This document shows positions 35,187 through 44,521 of a DNA stretch of 64,000 bases, piece after piece; position 1 is the first letter of the stretch, and every line of letters begins with the position of its first letter. Source of the stretch: Lactococcus paracarnosus (GTDB lineage Bacteria > Bacillota > Bacilli > Lactobacillales > Streptococcaceae). Made by a program: the position numbers and the translations under genes. Where the stretch lies: assembly GCF_006770285.1 (NCBI RefSeq), contig NZ_CP017195.1:1860001-1924000 (forward strand), written 5' to 3'. The notes under the pieces are model-generated. The model did no database searches. It was not told where the DNA came from and saw only the letters and a list, made by a program, of their open reading frames with translations.

Positions 35187-35325
35187 AACTGAGTAGATAT
35201 CACTTTTGGCTTAAACATGATAAACTATGAGTAGTTGACATTTTTGCCAACTGGTGTTGATCGACTAAAGGGGATGCTTTTTAGTGGATCAACGCATCAT
35301 TACCTACTAGAAAAGTGAGATAGTT

Positions 35326-36276
35326 ATGTCGTTCAGTACCTTTTTAAATTTGGTTGAGATTAAAACGAAACTCGCCAGTTTCTTCCCATTTATGATTGGT
35401 GTCTTATTCTCCATCAGCTATTTTGGCCAGATACACTGGATCAATACCTTGATATTTTTCTGTGGTATGCTTAGTTTTGATATGGCGACCACAGCCATTA
35501 ACAACTATATGGACTTCAAAAAAGCCAAATCTGATGTTTATAAGTATGAGGAAAATATTATCGGTCAACTTGACCTTTCCTTGAGGCTCATTCGGTGGCT
35601 TATCTTTGCCATGATTGCCTTTACTTTGGTTACTGGTCTCTACCTAACGACTCAAGCTGGCTGGTTATTTATGCTAATTGGTGGCATGTGTTGCTTTATC
35701 GGAATTTTTTATACCTATGGGCCAATCCCCTTATCCAGAATGCCTTTAGGCGAGTTATTCAGTGGTTTTACCATGGGACTGGGGATTTTCTTATTAGTCC
35801 TTTGTGTGAATGTCACACACAAGCCACCATTTTATTTACAAGTCAATTTCAGAACTGGTCTGTTTCATCTAGACGGTAATATCTGGTCGATTACTGCAGT
35901 TATACTTGCGGCCCTCCCGCTCATTGCCTCAATCGCTAACGTCATGCTAGCCAATAATTTGCGAGATCTGGACTTAGATATCCAGAATCATCGCTATACC
36001 TTAATTTATTATATAGGCCGCCCCATGGGCATTAACCTGTTTAAGGCTTTGGCAATGCTGGGTTACCTGACACTAATTATCGGTATGATCAGCGGTATCT
36101 ATCATTGGCCTGTTCTAATCACCTTTGTGTCAATGCCACTTGTCTGGAAAAATTGCCTACAATTCCAAAAAGTGCTACCACATCCTAGAAGTTTTGGCTA
36201 TGCCATCAAGAATTTAGTTGTCTTTAATGCCTGCTATGGGTTGGCACTCTTGATTAGTATCCTCATCTATCGATAA
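35326..36276 (+). CDS. menA: Prenyltransferase of the UbiA family, MenA-like
   Basis: 316 residues with eight to nine membrane segments. The two aspartate-rich motifs that bind Mg-prenyl diphosphate are NNYMDFKKAKSD and NNLRDLDLD. 1,4-dihydroxy-2-naphthoate polyprenyltransferase of menaquinone synthesis is the best fit; lactococci make menaquinone. GTGAG about 9 nt upstream is a weak ribosome binding site. It is followed by a terminator shared with mtlD. Other UbiA functions cannot be excluded. Confidence 0.85.
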   Translation: MSFSTFLNLVEIKTKLASFFPFMIGVLFSISYFGQIHWINTLIFFCGMLSFDMATTAINNYMDFKKAKSDVYKYEENIIGQLDLSLRLIRWLIFAMIAFTLVTGLYLTTQAGWLFMLIGGMCCFIGIFYTYGPIPLSRMPLGELFSGFTMGLGIFLLVLCVNVTHKPPFYLQVNFRTGLFHLDGNIWSITAVILAALPLIASIANVMLANNLRDLDLDIQNHRYTLIYYIGRPMGINLFKALAMLGYLTLIIGMISGIYHWPVLITFVSMPLVWKNCLQFQKVLPHPRSFGYAIKNLVVFNACYGLALLISILIYR

Positions 36277-36331
36277 CCTGATACAGACGCCTTAAAGGGC
36301 ATAGCTTAAGGCATTTATAAAAATAACGACT

Positions 36332-36365
36332 AAAAAACCAGTTATCAAGCCGATAGCTGGTTTTT
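36332..36365. terminator. Bidirectional terminator between menA and mtlD
   Basis: AAAACCAG/CTGGTTTT outer stem with an inner TATC/GATA pairing, flanked by A and T runs. Confidence 0.85.
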
Positions 36366-36406
36366 GGATACTAGTTTACTTTTATCTGTCGTGATTAACT
36401 CGTGCC

Positions 36407-37555
36407 TTATAAGGCGGTAATACTGGCCTCAAGTGCCTTAACTAAGCTCATATCTTCAAGGCCTGTTACTGCTTTAATCACTGACTGTAGTGGTTCTGTC
36501 GTAAGCCGATTTTGTAGGTCAACGGCTTGTTCATCGGCCGCATCCTTGTACTTGAAAATTTTAGCTGCTGTCGACAAGTGACTGGCAAATGATAGGTTGC
36601 GGTCATTTAATTCTCTAATTGGTCTGATGAACCGTTCATTGTAACCCAATTTTCGGATTGGTGTCCTTGCAACTCGGCTGATATCATCCGATAAATGCGG
36701 GTTAACAAAACGGCCACGAATTTTTTCATGATAGGCAAGGAGTTCTGTTTCATCGAACAACTCCCATTTTGCAAGTAAGAGATCCCGGGTCTCTTTTTGC
36801 GTATTGATAAGCGCTGTCATCACCCGCTCATCTTGTAAGGCAGTATCAATCGTCTTATAGCCATAGTAAAACCCATTATAAGCAACGGTCGCATGGCCTG
36901 TATTGACAGAAAATAATTTACGTTCGATAAACGGTTCTAGGTCACTTGCATAATGAACACCTTTTAGATGAATCACCGTATTTCTCATTTGACTTTCATC
37001 AATGACCCATTCACTAAATGGTTCTACAACCACGAACAATGGATCGACATGTGTTTGACCAGGTACGATTCTGTCAACCGCAGCATTAGGAAAACCAACG
37101 TAGGTATCAACATAGGCTATATCAGCCTCACTTAGAAACGGTAGGACTTTGGTTTTTAGAAAGTCCGACCCACCTATCATATTTTCACAAGCAATAAAAT
37201 CAATCGGCGCAGTAATTTTTGCTAACTTCCTGGCTTGAATCCCCTTTGCAATCAGCTCAGCGATGAATGGCAAGATGTTCGGACCAATCGCCGTTGTCAC
37301 AATATGAGCTGCTTTAATTGCCTGAACAACAGCTTCAGGATCTTTACCATTATTAATACCAGATACATGATTAATCGGGATACGTGTTGCTGCATCTTCT
37401 GCTAGTTCAATTTCATAACTACCACGGGCATTCAAAGCATCGATGACAGTTTCATTGACATCTACAAATGTCACCTCAAAATCATTGTCATGAAGCACTT
37501 CCCCTATAAACCCTCGTCCGATATTCCCTGCGCCAAAATGTACTGCTTTTTTCAT
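36407..37555 (-). CDS. mtlD: Mannitol-1-phosphate 5-dehydrogenase
   Basis: 382 residues from ATG 37555, which has AAAGGA 6 nt before it; an in-frame TTG at 37570 overlaps that site and is unlikely. [20 protein letters not shown] is the NAD-binding start; [10 protein letters not shown] and the catalytic lysine/histidine region near [11 protein letters not shown] are conserved. It oxidises mannitol-1-phosphate to fructose-6-phosphate. Last gene of mtlA-mtlR-mtlF-mtlD; it may also run in reverse for mannitol formation in fermenting lactococci. Confidence 0.95.
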   Translation of the reverse strand: MKKAVHFGAGNIGRGFIGEVLHDNDFEVTFVDVNETVIDALNARGSYEIELAEDAATRIPINHVSGINNGKDPEAVVQAIKAAHIVTTAIGPNILPFIAELIAKGIQARKLAKITAPIDFIACENMIGGSDFLKTKVLPFLSEADIAYVDTYVGFPNAAVDRIVPGQTHVDPLFVVVEPFSEWVIDESQMRNTVIHLKGVHYASDLEPFIERKLFSVNTGHATVAYNGFYYGYKTIDTALQDERVMTALINTQKETRDLLLAKWELFDETELLAYHEKIRGRFVNPHLSDDISRVARTPIRKLGYNERFIRPIRELNDRNLSFASHLSTAAKIFKYKDAADEQAVDLQNRLTTEPLQSVIKAVTGLEDMSLVKALEASITAL

Positions 37556-37663
37556 CTTATTTCCTTTCAAATTACGATGGTTTATCTTGAGTTAACACGG
37601 TGGCTTAAGCACATCATGCTTGATAAGCTATCTATTTTGCTAAAAAACGGCTGACTATGTTAC

Positions 37664-38104
37664 CTATACTTCAACCGAATTCAACAAATCTGCTATTTCA
37701 TCCGCTGTTTGTGCATCTGCAAGTTTGACAACATTATCAACATCTGCACAAAAGATAGAAATTTTTTGAATCAATTCTAAATGCTCATTTCCGACACCTG
37801 CAATGCCAAAGAGGACTGTTGCAATTTTAGGATCTGCTGCATCTCCAAAGTTCACACCACGAGGGACTTGTACGATAGTAATCCCTGTTTTAAGCACTTC
37901 TTTTTTAGCCGCATCTGTGCCATGTGGAATCGCAATGAAATTCCCCATATAAACAGATAACTCTTGATTGCGTTCCAGCATTGCTGGTAGATAATCAGCG
38001 GTAACATAACCACCAGCTAAGAGCTGTTCCCCACAAAAGGTTATGGCTTCCTCTTTTGTTGTAAATGTCTGTCCTAGTTTAATCAGATTTTTTTGAATGT
38101 CCAT
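37664..38104 (-). CDS. mtlF: Mannitol-specific PTS enzyme IIA
   Basis: 146 residues. The phosphorylated histidine is in [14 protein letters not shown], the classical EIIA(Mtl) motif; [13 protein letters not shown] and [15 protein letters not shown] follow. It passes phosphate from HPr to the IIB domain of MtlA. GAGGTG precedes the ATG. A cre-like site and the mtlR terminator lie just upstream, so mtlF-mtlD probably has its own promoter as well. Confidence 0.95.
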   Translation of the reverse strand: MDIQKNLIKLGQTFTTKEEAITFCGEQLLAGGYVTADYLPAMLERNQELSVYMGNFIAIPHGTDAAKKEVLKTGITIVQVPRGVNFGDAADPKIATVLFGIAGVGNEHLELIQKISIFCADVDNVVKLADAQTADEIADLLNSVEV

Positions 38105-38144
38105 TTTTCACCTCTATCATTAGCTTACGTCCTTATGGTTTAAT

Positions 38145-38158
38145 TGTAACCGCTTCCC
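38145..38158. promoter_or_regulatory. cre-like site upstream of mtlF
   Basis: TGTAACCGCTTCCC matches TGWAANCGNTNWCA at 12 of 14 positions; it lies 41 nt before the mtlF start and has a counterpart before mtlA in the same context. Confidence 0.5.
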
Positions 38159-38168
38159 AAAACTCTGT

Positions 38169-38206
38169 AAATAAAAGCCTTGTCACAAAAAAACGTGACA
38201 AGGCTT
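38169..38206 (-). terminator. Terminator of mtlR
   Basis: AAGCCTTGTCAC/GTGACAAGGCTT, a perfect 12-bp stem with an 8-nt loop, followed by TTTTATTT on the minus strand. Confidence 0.88.
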
Positions 38207-38210
38207 ACCC

Positions 38211-40169
38211 TTATTTATCATATTTTGCAAAACTATCATTAATAATTTTGCTAAGTAACTCATAGATAATTTGAAAGTTACCAGAGCTATAGATGACCGT
38301 ATAGAGGGTGTTCTCAATGATAGAACTAGAAATTTTCCCTAGCATATAATTATAAATCTCATCTAGTGTTTGTGGTGCTGTCAAAAATAGAATGCGACTT
38401 GCTGACATCACTTGCTTATCCATTCCCATCACCTCAATCTCATGAGTGAGATCAAAAATTTTAAACTCTGGTCGTTTAACACGATCAGAAACACCATGAA
38501 TCAAGGCGAGATTGGTCTTAGGAATACCAAATGACGTCCGTTTAAAGCGGTCTAACAATTCCCAGTCAATCAGCTCATCATGCTGCATCAACTCATAAAT
38601 CGTTTCATCAAAATCACCTGTGTTGTCAAGTTTAGCTAAGCTAAAGTTTTGTAAAATGACCTGACTTTTGACAAAGAAATCTTGAAAATCTAGGCTATTC
38701 TCAGTTGTACCTTCTGAAAAATCTCTAGGCTTGCTTTGATTTCTAATCAAGCGAATGGCATGTGTAATCTCTGATATATTAGACAGAGCAAGGCTAGCAG
38801 CAATCTTGATTAACTTGTCCCCTATCTGATATATGCCATCTAATTTCTCAGTCGTAAATACTATATCAAAATGTGCAAACATATCATCCACTACCTGGCT
38901 AACTTGTACAATCTTGATTGACGTAATAAAGGGAAACTGTGTTTGAAGATTACGCGCTAAAAATTCCATTGATACGAGACCGCGACTGGTTATGAGGAGT
39001 GCGTTCATCGGAAAAACACGGTTAGAACTTTCCAGAGTTGAAACAAAGTGTAGGGTTACCAACGCAATTTCTTGATTGGCAAACTTTTTTTCAAAGACAG
39101 CGACTAAGGTTTCACCCACATACTGAAATAAGGTTAGATGCTCATCTTGCATCCGTGAAATCAGCTCATTTTTGTCATCCGAAAAAAGTTGAGGTAAAGT
39201 GAAACTACTTCGAAGATGGGTGTTAAGCAGAGCAAAAATCTTGTCATCCCGACTAAAATTTAGGCCACTTTTACTACCAACATCTTCAATCAGTTGCCGT
39301 ACTTTATATGAAAAACTAGTATCATATTTTTCATTGAACAGAAAATTCCCACCTTTATCAAAATGCAGGACATCAGTCATATTGGCCAGATAAATAATCT
39401 CTTGTAGATTAATCCTAGCCTGATCCAGATTTTGCACAATCCTCGTTACAAAATCAAGTGCATCCTTTGAGGGATGAAAATGATAATGATTCTCAATCAT
39501 GTGGCCTTGACTGATCCTTTCCAGTGTCACGATAAAAAAGAGACGTAGCACACCCTGTGTCCGATCGGAAATGTTGACTATTTTTGATCGTTGAAAAGCT
39601 TGCGTGACCCGTTCAAAATTGGCTTGATCAAAGAGCTGGGCTATTTTATTATTGGCGTAAATGGCGGCAGTAAATTTAAAGATATCACTTGTAGGTAAAT
39701 TACTGACAAGACTTGATACGAGTAGGGTTCTCTTGCTATATTCACTTGCGATCACCTCTAGACCTCCCTCACGAACAAGTCCAGCTCCAGTAAATGCTAG
39801 ATTCTCTTCAATGACCTTGATGTCATTTGTAGCCGTTGGTTGACTAATTGCAAAACGATCCATCAAAGTCGTCAATTTACCTTGCTCAAAAATCAGTAAA
39901 ATAAGCTCCAAAAAATGACGTTCCGTCTGACTGAACACGTCAACAACACGGCGATCAATCAGCTGTGATAGATCACCTGTCAACTGATAAAAATTATCTG
40001 TTTTTATCAAGTTTACTTGATATTTTGGTAAAAATTGTTGTAAATTTTGCAAGTCCCTGTAAAGTGTTCGACGACTCACACCAACTACTTCAAGTAGTTC
40101 AGTAATACTTACCTTACCTTTCTTGACGATTTCATTAATAATCTCTTGTTCACGATTTGTTACTAACAT
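38211..40169 (-). CDS. mtlR: Mannitol operon activator (BglG/MtlR family)
   Basis: 652 residues from ATG 40169, which has AAGGAG 5 nt upstream; a longer frame from 40202 is not supported. Domains: N-terminal HTH (REQEIINEIVKKGKVSITEL, VSRRTLYRDLQNL) and second HTH-like region, two PRD domains at about 190-400, a IIB(Gat)-like domain at about 405-490 and a C-terminal IIA-like domain at about 505-650. The PRDs and IIB/IIA-like domains are phosphorylated by PTS proteins, so the regulator senses mannitol flux. It lies between mtlA and mtlF, with terminators on both sides. Confidence 0.92.
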   Translation of the reverse strand: MLVTNREQEIINEIVKKGKVSITELLEVVGVSRRTLYRDLQNLQQFLPKYQVNLIKTDNFYQLTGDLSQLIDRRVVDVFSQTERHFLELILLIFEQGKLTTLMDRFAISQPTATNDIKVIEENLAFTGAGLVREGGLEVIASEYSKRTLLVSSLVSNLPTSDIFKFTAAIYANNKIAQLFDQANFERVTQAFQRSKIVNISDRTQGVLRLFFIVTLERISQGHMIENHYHFHPSKDALDFVTRIVQNLDQARINLQEIIYLANMTDVLHFDKGGNFLFNEKYDTSFSYKVRQLIEDVGSKSGLNFSRDDKIFALLNTHLRSSFTLPQLFSDDKNELISRMQDEHLTLFQYVGETLVAVFEKKFANQEIALVTLHFVSTLESSNRVFPMNALLITSRGLVSMEFLARNLQTQFPFITSIKIVQVSQVVDDMFAHFDIVFTTEKLDGIYQIGDKLIKIAASLALSNISEITHAIRLIRNQSKPRDFSEGTTENSLDFQDFFVKSQVILQNFSLAKLDNTGDFDETIYELMQHDELIDWELLDRFKRTSFGIPKTNLALIHGVSDRVKRPEFKIFDLTHEIEVMGMDKQVMSASRILFLTAPQTLDEIYNYMLGKISSSIIENTLYTVIYSSGNFQIIYELLSKIINDSFAKYDK

Positions 40170-40245
40170 ACTAACTCCTTGAATTCTTATGCAATCATTC
40201 ACTAAAATTGTAGGAGGTCAGGCGTTGTTCCCCTCCAATACTCGA

Positions 40246-40266
40246 CAAAAACCCGCAAAAGCGGGT
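40246..40266 (-). terminator. Terminator between mtlA and mtlR
   Basis: ACCCGC-TTTT-GCGGGT stem-loop followed by TTTTT on the minus strand. Confidence 0.87.
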
Positions 40267-40329
40267 ACTTGTCGTGTTACTAGGCTTAGCGGTATTAGTT
40301 TGTTTTATCAAAAACTAACTAATAACTCA

Positions 40330-42201
40330 TCACTTCCTCATTCTTGCCACCATTTTATCATACTCATGTGTGGTAATCAAACTATCTACACTCAGGTATT
40401 GCGCATTTGGTGCATATTGTTTTGCAGTATCTAAATTGTCTTGGGTGACAACAACAACTATATTGGCTGCATTATATGCAGATAATGCTAAGAACTCAAC
40501 ATCTGAAACAGGAATTTTTACACCATTATTTTTGAAGATGGCATTAATCGTTTCTTTACCCATGGTCGCACTACCAACAGATGTAGCATCATGTGCAAAG
40601 ACAACTTCATCAATCAAGTTTAAGTCAATCTCATTACTAGTTTCAACTGCTGCAGTTACAACCTGACCATGTGTGTTACTGCCAGTTAAACTGGCAATGA
40701 TAGCCTCATATTTAGGTGAATTTAAGAAGTTGGATACGGCAACTCGTGTTGAACTTGGTGCCATTTGTGCTGCACGCGGGGCAAGTTCTTCTTGTGTCAC
40801 AACCAGTGTATCGGCTGCATCTGTTAAATTAGCGATAGCACGGTTTGTGACATCTAAATTGAGACCTGCTTTTTTGACCTTATCGCGTAGGATTGAAGCA
40901 CCCATCGCTGATGAGCCCATACCTGCATCACAGGCAAAGATGATGTGTTTAATATTAGTTGCAACAATCGCCGTTTCAGTTGATACTTGAGCTTGTCCTT
41001 TGGCAACAGCTTTATTTGAAGCAAGTTCTGCTTGAGCTGACTCCAGTGCTGAATCATCAACCATTGATTTGTCATTTTTAAGAATTAATGCAGCGACTAA
41101 GAAGGAAACAATCGCGGCTGAAATAACACCTGCAAGAACGGCCGCAAAGCTACCAATCCCTTTTGGTGTCATCGATAGAATCGCAATAATTGATCCCGGA
41201 GACGCAGGTGCTTTAAGGCCACTGCCTAACATGTTATTTACGAAAGTACCCGTCACACCACCGGCCATAACCGCACCAAATAAAGCAGGTTTCATCATGA
41301 CATAAGGGAAATAAATTTCATGAATCCCACCGATAAAGTGGATGATAATCGCACCAGGTGCGGTTGCTTTTGCCGATCCTTTACCAAAGAACCAGAAAGC
41401 GAAGAGTACGCCAAGACCAGGGCCAGGATTCGCTTCAAGTAAGAAGAGTAGAGATTTACCAGTTTTTAAGACTTGTTCAGTCCCAAGTGGTGTTAGGATA
41501 CCATGGTTGATGGCATTATTTAGGAAGAGAATTTTTGCAGGTTCAATAAATAAGTTAGCGAGTGGAATTAAATGATTTGAAATGAGAAAATCAACCCCAT
41601 GTGCCATCACTTTTGTCAATGCTTCAATGACTGGTCCAACAACTTTATTGGCAATAAGTGCCATGGCAAACCCAATCAAACCAGCTGAAAAGTTATTAAC
41701 CAACATTTCAAGTCCTGCTTTAACTTTAGGCTGTGCCCACTCGTCAAATTTCTTGATTACCCAAGCACCAAGTGGCCCTAAAATCATAGCTGCTAAAATC
41801 ATTGGGACGTCTGTCCCTCTACTTGCAACGGCATCTTTAAAATTATTTACAAAGTTAGCACTTGATGGATCCATGCCTGAGACAGTATTTAAAAACGGAA
41901 TTGATCCTTGGGTAGCAACGATTGCACCCATTGTTGCAATCGCACCAACGACACCACCACGATGGTCATAGACATTTTTACCACCCGTATACCCGATCAT
42001 AATCGGAATCAGATAGGCAAGCATTGGCCCAACTAGCAAAGCAAATTGTGGGTTGGGTAGCCAACCATCCCCAATAAATAAAGTTGTGATAACCCCCCAT
42101 GCAATTAGAATAGGAATATTAGGCATCACCATGCTTGACAAAGCAGATCCGATACGTTGTACCGCTACTTTTAAGCTAAATTTAGCTTTTTCTTCGTTCA
42201 T
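40330..42201 (-). CDS. mtlA: Mannitol-specific PTS enzyme IICB with an additional IIB-like domain
   Basis: 623 residues. IIC membrane domain at about 10-345 with the GGKNVYDHRGGVVGA and GGIHEIYFPYVM motifs that bind mannitol; IIB domain at about 417-505 with the phosphorylated cysteine near residue 424 in IIFACDAGMGSSAMGASI. A further segment at about 530-623 (VVFAHDATSVGSATMGKETI) aligns with the first IIB along its length, but has His in place of Cys, so it is a degenerate duplicate. AAGGAG precedes the ATG. Transport and phosphorylation of mannitol; first gene of the operon, with a cre site about 100 nt upstream. Confidence 0.94.
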   Translation of the reverse strand: MNEEKAKFSLKVAVQRIGSALSSMVMPNIPILIAWGVITTLFIGDGWLPNPQFALLVGPMLAYLIPIMIGYTGGKNVYDHRGGVVGAIATMGAIVATQGSIPFLNTVSGMDPSSANFVNNFKDAVASRGTDVPMILAAMILGPLGAWVIKKFDEWAQPKVKAGLEMLVNNFSAGLIGFAMALIANKVVGPVIEALTKVMAHGVDFLISNHLIPLANLFIEPAKILFLNNAINHGILTPLGTEQVLKTGKSLLFLLEANPGPGLGVLFAFWFFGKGSAKATAPGAIIIHFIGGIHEIYFPYVMMKPALFGAVMAGGVTGTFVNNMLGSGLKAPASPGSIIAILSMTPKGIGSFAAVLAGVISAAIVSFLVAALILKNDKSMVDDSALESAQAELASNKAVAKGQAQVSTETAIVATNIKHIIFACDAGMGSSAMGASILRDKVKKAGLNLDVTNRAIANLTDAADTLVVTQEELAPRAAQMAPSSTRVAVSNFLNSPKYEAIIASLTGSNTHGQVVTAAVETSNEIDLNLIDEVVFAHDATSVGSATMGKETINAIFKNNGVKIPVSDVEFLALSAYNAANIVVVVTQDNLDTAKQYAPNAQYLSVDSLITTHEYDKMVARMRK

Positions 42202-42304
42202 ATTATTCTCCTTGTGAACATTTTTTCAGGATAGCTTGTCGCTTATATTTATAAATAAAAATGACAGGTTGTTGATTTAAGTTATCCTTACTTCACACCT
42301 CAAT

Positions 42305-42318
42305 TGTAACCGTTTGCA
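42305..42318. promoter_or_regulatory. cre site upstream of mtlA
   Basis: TGTAACCGTTTGCA matches TGWAANCGNTNWCA at 13 of 14 positions, about 104 nt before the mtlA start; CcpA repression by preferred sugars is expected. Confidence 0.7.
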
Positions 42319-42328
42319 AAACAAAGGT

Positions 42329-42366
42329 AAATAAAAGCCTTGACACACTATTTTGTGTCAAGACTT
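42329..42366 (-). terminator. Terminator of rlmA
   Basis: AAGTCTTGACAC/GTGTCAAGGCTT stem (one G-U pair) with an 8-nt loop, followed by TTTTATTT on the minus strand; it overlaps the end of the gene. Confidence 0.85.
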
Positions 42367-43188
42367 TTTCCCTTGTAAAATTTGGACATGGATGGTTGCT
42401 ACTTGTGGTGGATTTTGGGCAATCCTTGCCTTTTCTGATGCAGAAACTTGCCATTCTAGTGGACTCATAGACAAAAAAGCGTCTCGTAACTGCGGTGGGA
42501 GTTCAAATGTATATTTGACTTCCTTTTGTGTATAATCTGGAAAGTTTTCAGCAAATTTATGGATGACCTCCTGATTATCATAATCAACTGCCATGCCAAA
42601 TGCCGTCCGTAATTCTTGCAAGTAATACCGGTCTGGAATCACTTTAATCACTTGTCCATCATCTGCTAAAACACGCTTAAATTCTCGATAATTTGACGGG
42701 GTAAAGATATTTAAGACAGTCCCCATGGCCTGATCTGAAAAAGGTAAATTGGTCAAATCAGCCAAACTAAAGAAGGCCTCTAGTTCTGTATACTCACTCG
42801 CCATATTGATCCCATCACGCGCGATATCAAAGCCAAACTTACTGCCCGAAACGCTTAATAGATTTAAAAAGCTACCTTCACCACTACCGACATCTAATAG
42901 ATTCCCTGAAGTTAATCTATTTTGAATTTCAGCTAAGACAGGCGCATACATCCCTGCTTGTATCAATTGCCTACGTGGTTCAAACATGGCTCTGGTATAG
43001 TGGGTCGTATCTGGTTTGATTGTTAAGAAGTTAATACTTCCTTTTTTATTCAGGTTATATGTATGACCTGCCTCACAGATGAGCGCATAGTCGTCAAGTT
43101 TAACTGATGCGTGACAAATCGGACAGCGCAGTGAGGGCGTATTTTTTGCTAAGTATTGCGCAGCTTTATCAATTTTTTTCAGCATCAT
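42358..43188 (-). CDS. rlmA: 23S rRNA (guanine-N1) methyltransferase, RlmA family
   Basis: 276 residues. An N-terminal zinc-binding module (CPICHASVK, then C and H in LICEAGHTYNLN) is followed by a SAM-binding Rossmann domain with LLDVGSGEGSF and the RAMFEPRRQLIQAGMYAP linker, all typical of RlmA. Gram-positive members (RlmA-II) methylate G748 of 23S rRNA and influence tylosin resistance/telithromycin susceptibility; Gram-negative ones methylate G745. The target here is inferred from taxonomy. Confidence 0.92.
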   Translation of the reverse strand: MMLKKIDKAAQYLAKNTPSLRCPICHASVKLDDYALICEAGHTYNLNKKGSINFLTIKPDTTHYTRAMFEPRRQLIQAGMYAPVLAEIQNRLTSGNLLDVGSGEGSFLNLLSVSGSKFGFDIARDGINMASEYTELEAFFSLADLTNLPFSDQAMGTVLNIFTPSNYREFKRVLADDGQVIKVIPDRYYLQELRTAFGMAVDYDNQEVIHKFAENFPDYTQKEVKYTFELPPQLRDAFLSMSPLEWQVSASEKARIAQNPPQVATIHVQILQGKKS

Positions 43189-43345
43189 TTTTCCAGTCTT
43201 GTGATTTTTAATAGTAAACGTCAGGTGAGATACTAAAAAATAAAACTTGCTTACTTATTTTATCTACCGTTTACACTATCCTTTATTATAGCATAGGATA
43301 TGGTATAATAAAAAGATAACTTAATCAAAACAAAATGGAGAAAAT

Positions 43346-43978
43346 ATGTTAATCAGAGAATTTTGTGCAGAGAATTTCACCGATATCCCTCGTGTGACCG
43401 CTGCTGGGGTTGAACGCATCGAGCTATGTGATAACCTTGCCCAAGGTGGGACAACACCTAGTTATGGTGTGATCAAAGAAACAGCCGACTACCTTAGTGA
43501 ACGTAAAACGACATTTGCGACCATGATTCGCCCACGTGGTGGTGATTTTGTCTACCATTCTATCGAAGTTCGTATCATGGAAACAGACATTCTAAAGGCG
43601 TTAGAAGCTGGTACCAACGAATTAGTCTTTGGTGCTTTAACTCCTGAAAATGAATTAGATATCGACGTCCTAGAAACACTGATGATTGCCAGTCAAGGCC
43701 TACCAGTTACTTTCCACATGGCCTTTGATGCCATCCCTTATGAGCAACAAAAAACTGCGCTTGACACCTTAGTAGAGCTTGGATTTGATAAGATTCTGAT
43801 GCATGGTGATAGCCTAGATAAACCAGTTAACACCGAGCACATCGCTGAATTAGTCAAGCACGCATCAGGTCGCATTCAAATCCTCGCAGGCGGTGGCGTT
43901 TCAGCTGAAACTGCCCAAGCTGTAGCTGATTTGACTGGTAGCCAATATGTCCATGGGACAAGAATTATATCTTATTAA
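43346..43978 (+). CDS. cutC: CutC-family protein
   Basis: 210 residues, TIM-barrel CutC. AAGVERIELCDNLAQGGTTP, MIRPRGGDFVYHSIEVRIM and ILAGGGVSAETA are conserved family stretches. CutC was linked to copper homeostasis in E. coli, but its direct role is disputed. ATG 43346 is preceded by a GGAG about 8 nt upstream. Monocistronic with a strong terminator, convergent with the rpiB-like gene. Confidence 0.92.
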   Translation: MLIREFCAENFTDIPRVTAAGVERIELCDNLAQGGTTPSYGVIKETADYLSERKTTFATMIRPRGGDFVYHSIEVRIMETDILKALEAGTNELVFGALTPENELDIDVLETLMIASQGLPVTFHMAFDAIPYEQQKTALDTLVELGFDKILMHGDSLDKPVNTEHIAELVKHASGRIQILAGGGVSAETAQAVADLTGSQYVHGTRIISY

Positions 43979-43981
43979 CCA

Positions 43982-44018
43982 AAAAAGCTTAGATTTCAGA
44001 TGAAATCTAAGCTTTTTT
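43982..44018. terminator. Bidirectional terminator between cutC and the rpiB-like gene
   Basis: AAAAAGCTTAGATTTC/GAAATCTAAGCTTTTT, a perfect 16-bp stem with a 4-nt loop, flanked by further A and T. Confidence 0.92.
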
Positions 44019-44031
44019 TATAATTAACTGA

Positions 44032-44490
44032 TTAAGTCAATTTCACCAAGTGTTTTTCTGAAATCGCTTTGACTTTTTCAACACGGCGAATATATTTTTC
44101 TTCTGCAAGGAAATCTGTTGTCATCCATGTATTCACGATGTCCAAGGCGATAGCTGATCCGATGATTTTACCACCTAAACAAAGGACATTACTGTCCGTA
44201 TGTTGGCGCGCCAGTTTTGCGCAAAATGGATCTTGGCACACAACTGCATCAATGCCGTAGATCCGGTTAGCAATCAAGGCTGACCCATACCCTACACCAT
44301 CAACAAAGATACCCCGAACATTTTCTTGACTCACTTTAAGAGCGGCCGGATAAACAAAATCTGATAAATCTACTGCCGTTGTATCGTAAGGTCCCATATC
44401 TTCGACCTCATGACCCATTTCTGTCAATAACGCTTTTATTTCTAATTTTAATGCAACGCCAGCATGGTCACTCGCCATAATAATCTTCAT
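44032..44490 (-). CDS. RpiB/LacA-LacB-family sugar-phosphate isomerase
   Basis: 152 residues. IIMASDHAGVALKLEIKALL, VDGVGYGSALIANRIYGIDA and ARQHTDSNVLCLGGKIIG are the family motifs; the catalytic cysteine corresponds to AVVCQDPFCAK. Ribose-5-phosphate isomerase B is the most likely role, but single galactose-6-phosphate isomerase subunits are similar; no lac genes are near. GTGYG in place of the typical GTGIG is a slight deviation. It lies 31 nt downstream of the carbonic anhydrase gene and is probably co-transcribed with it. Confidence 0.85.
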   Translation of the reverse strand: MKIIMASDHAGVALKLEIKALLTEMGHEVEDMGPYDTTAVDLSDFVYPAALKVSQENVRGIFVDGVGYGSALIANRIYGIDAVVCQDPFCAKLARQHTDSNVLCLGGKIIGSAIALDIVNTWMTTDFLAEEKYIRRVEKVKAISEKHLVKLT

Positions 44491-44521
44491 TTTTTGTTTT
44501 CCTACTCCCTTTTATCTGATA

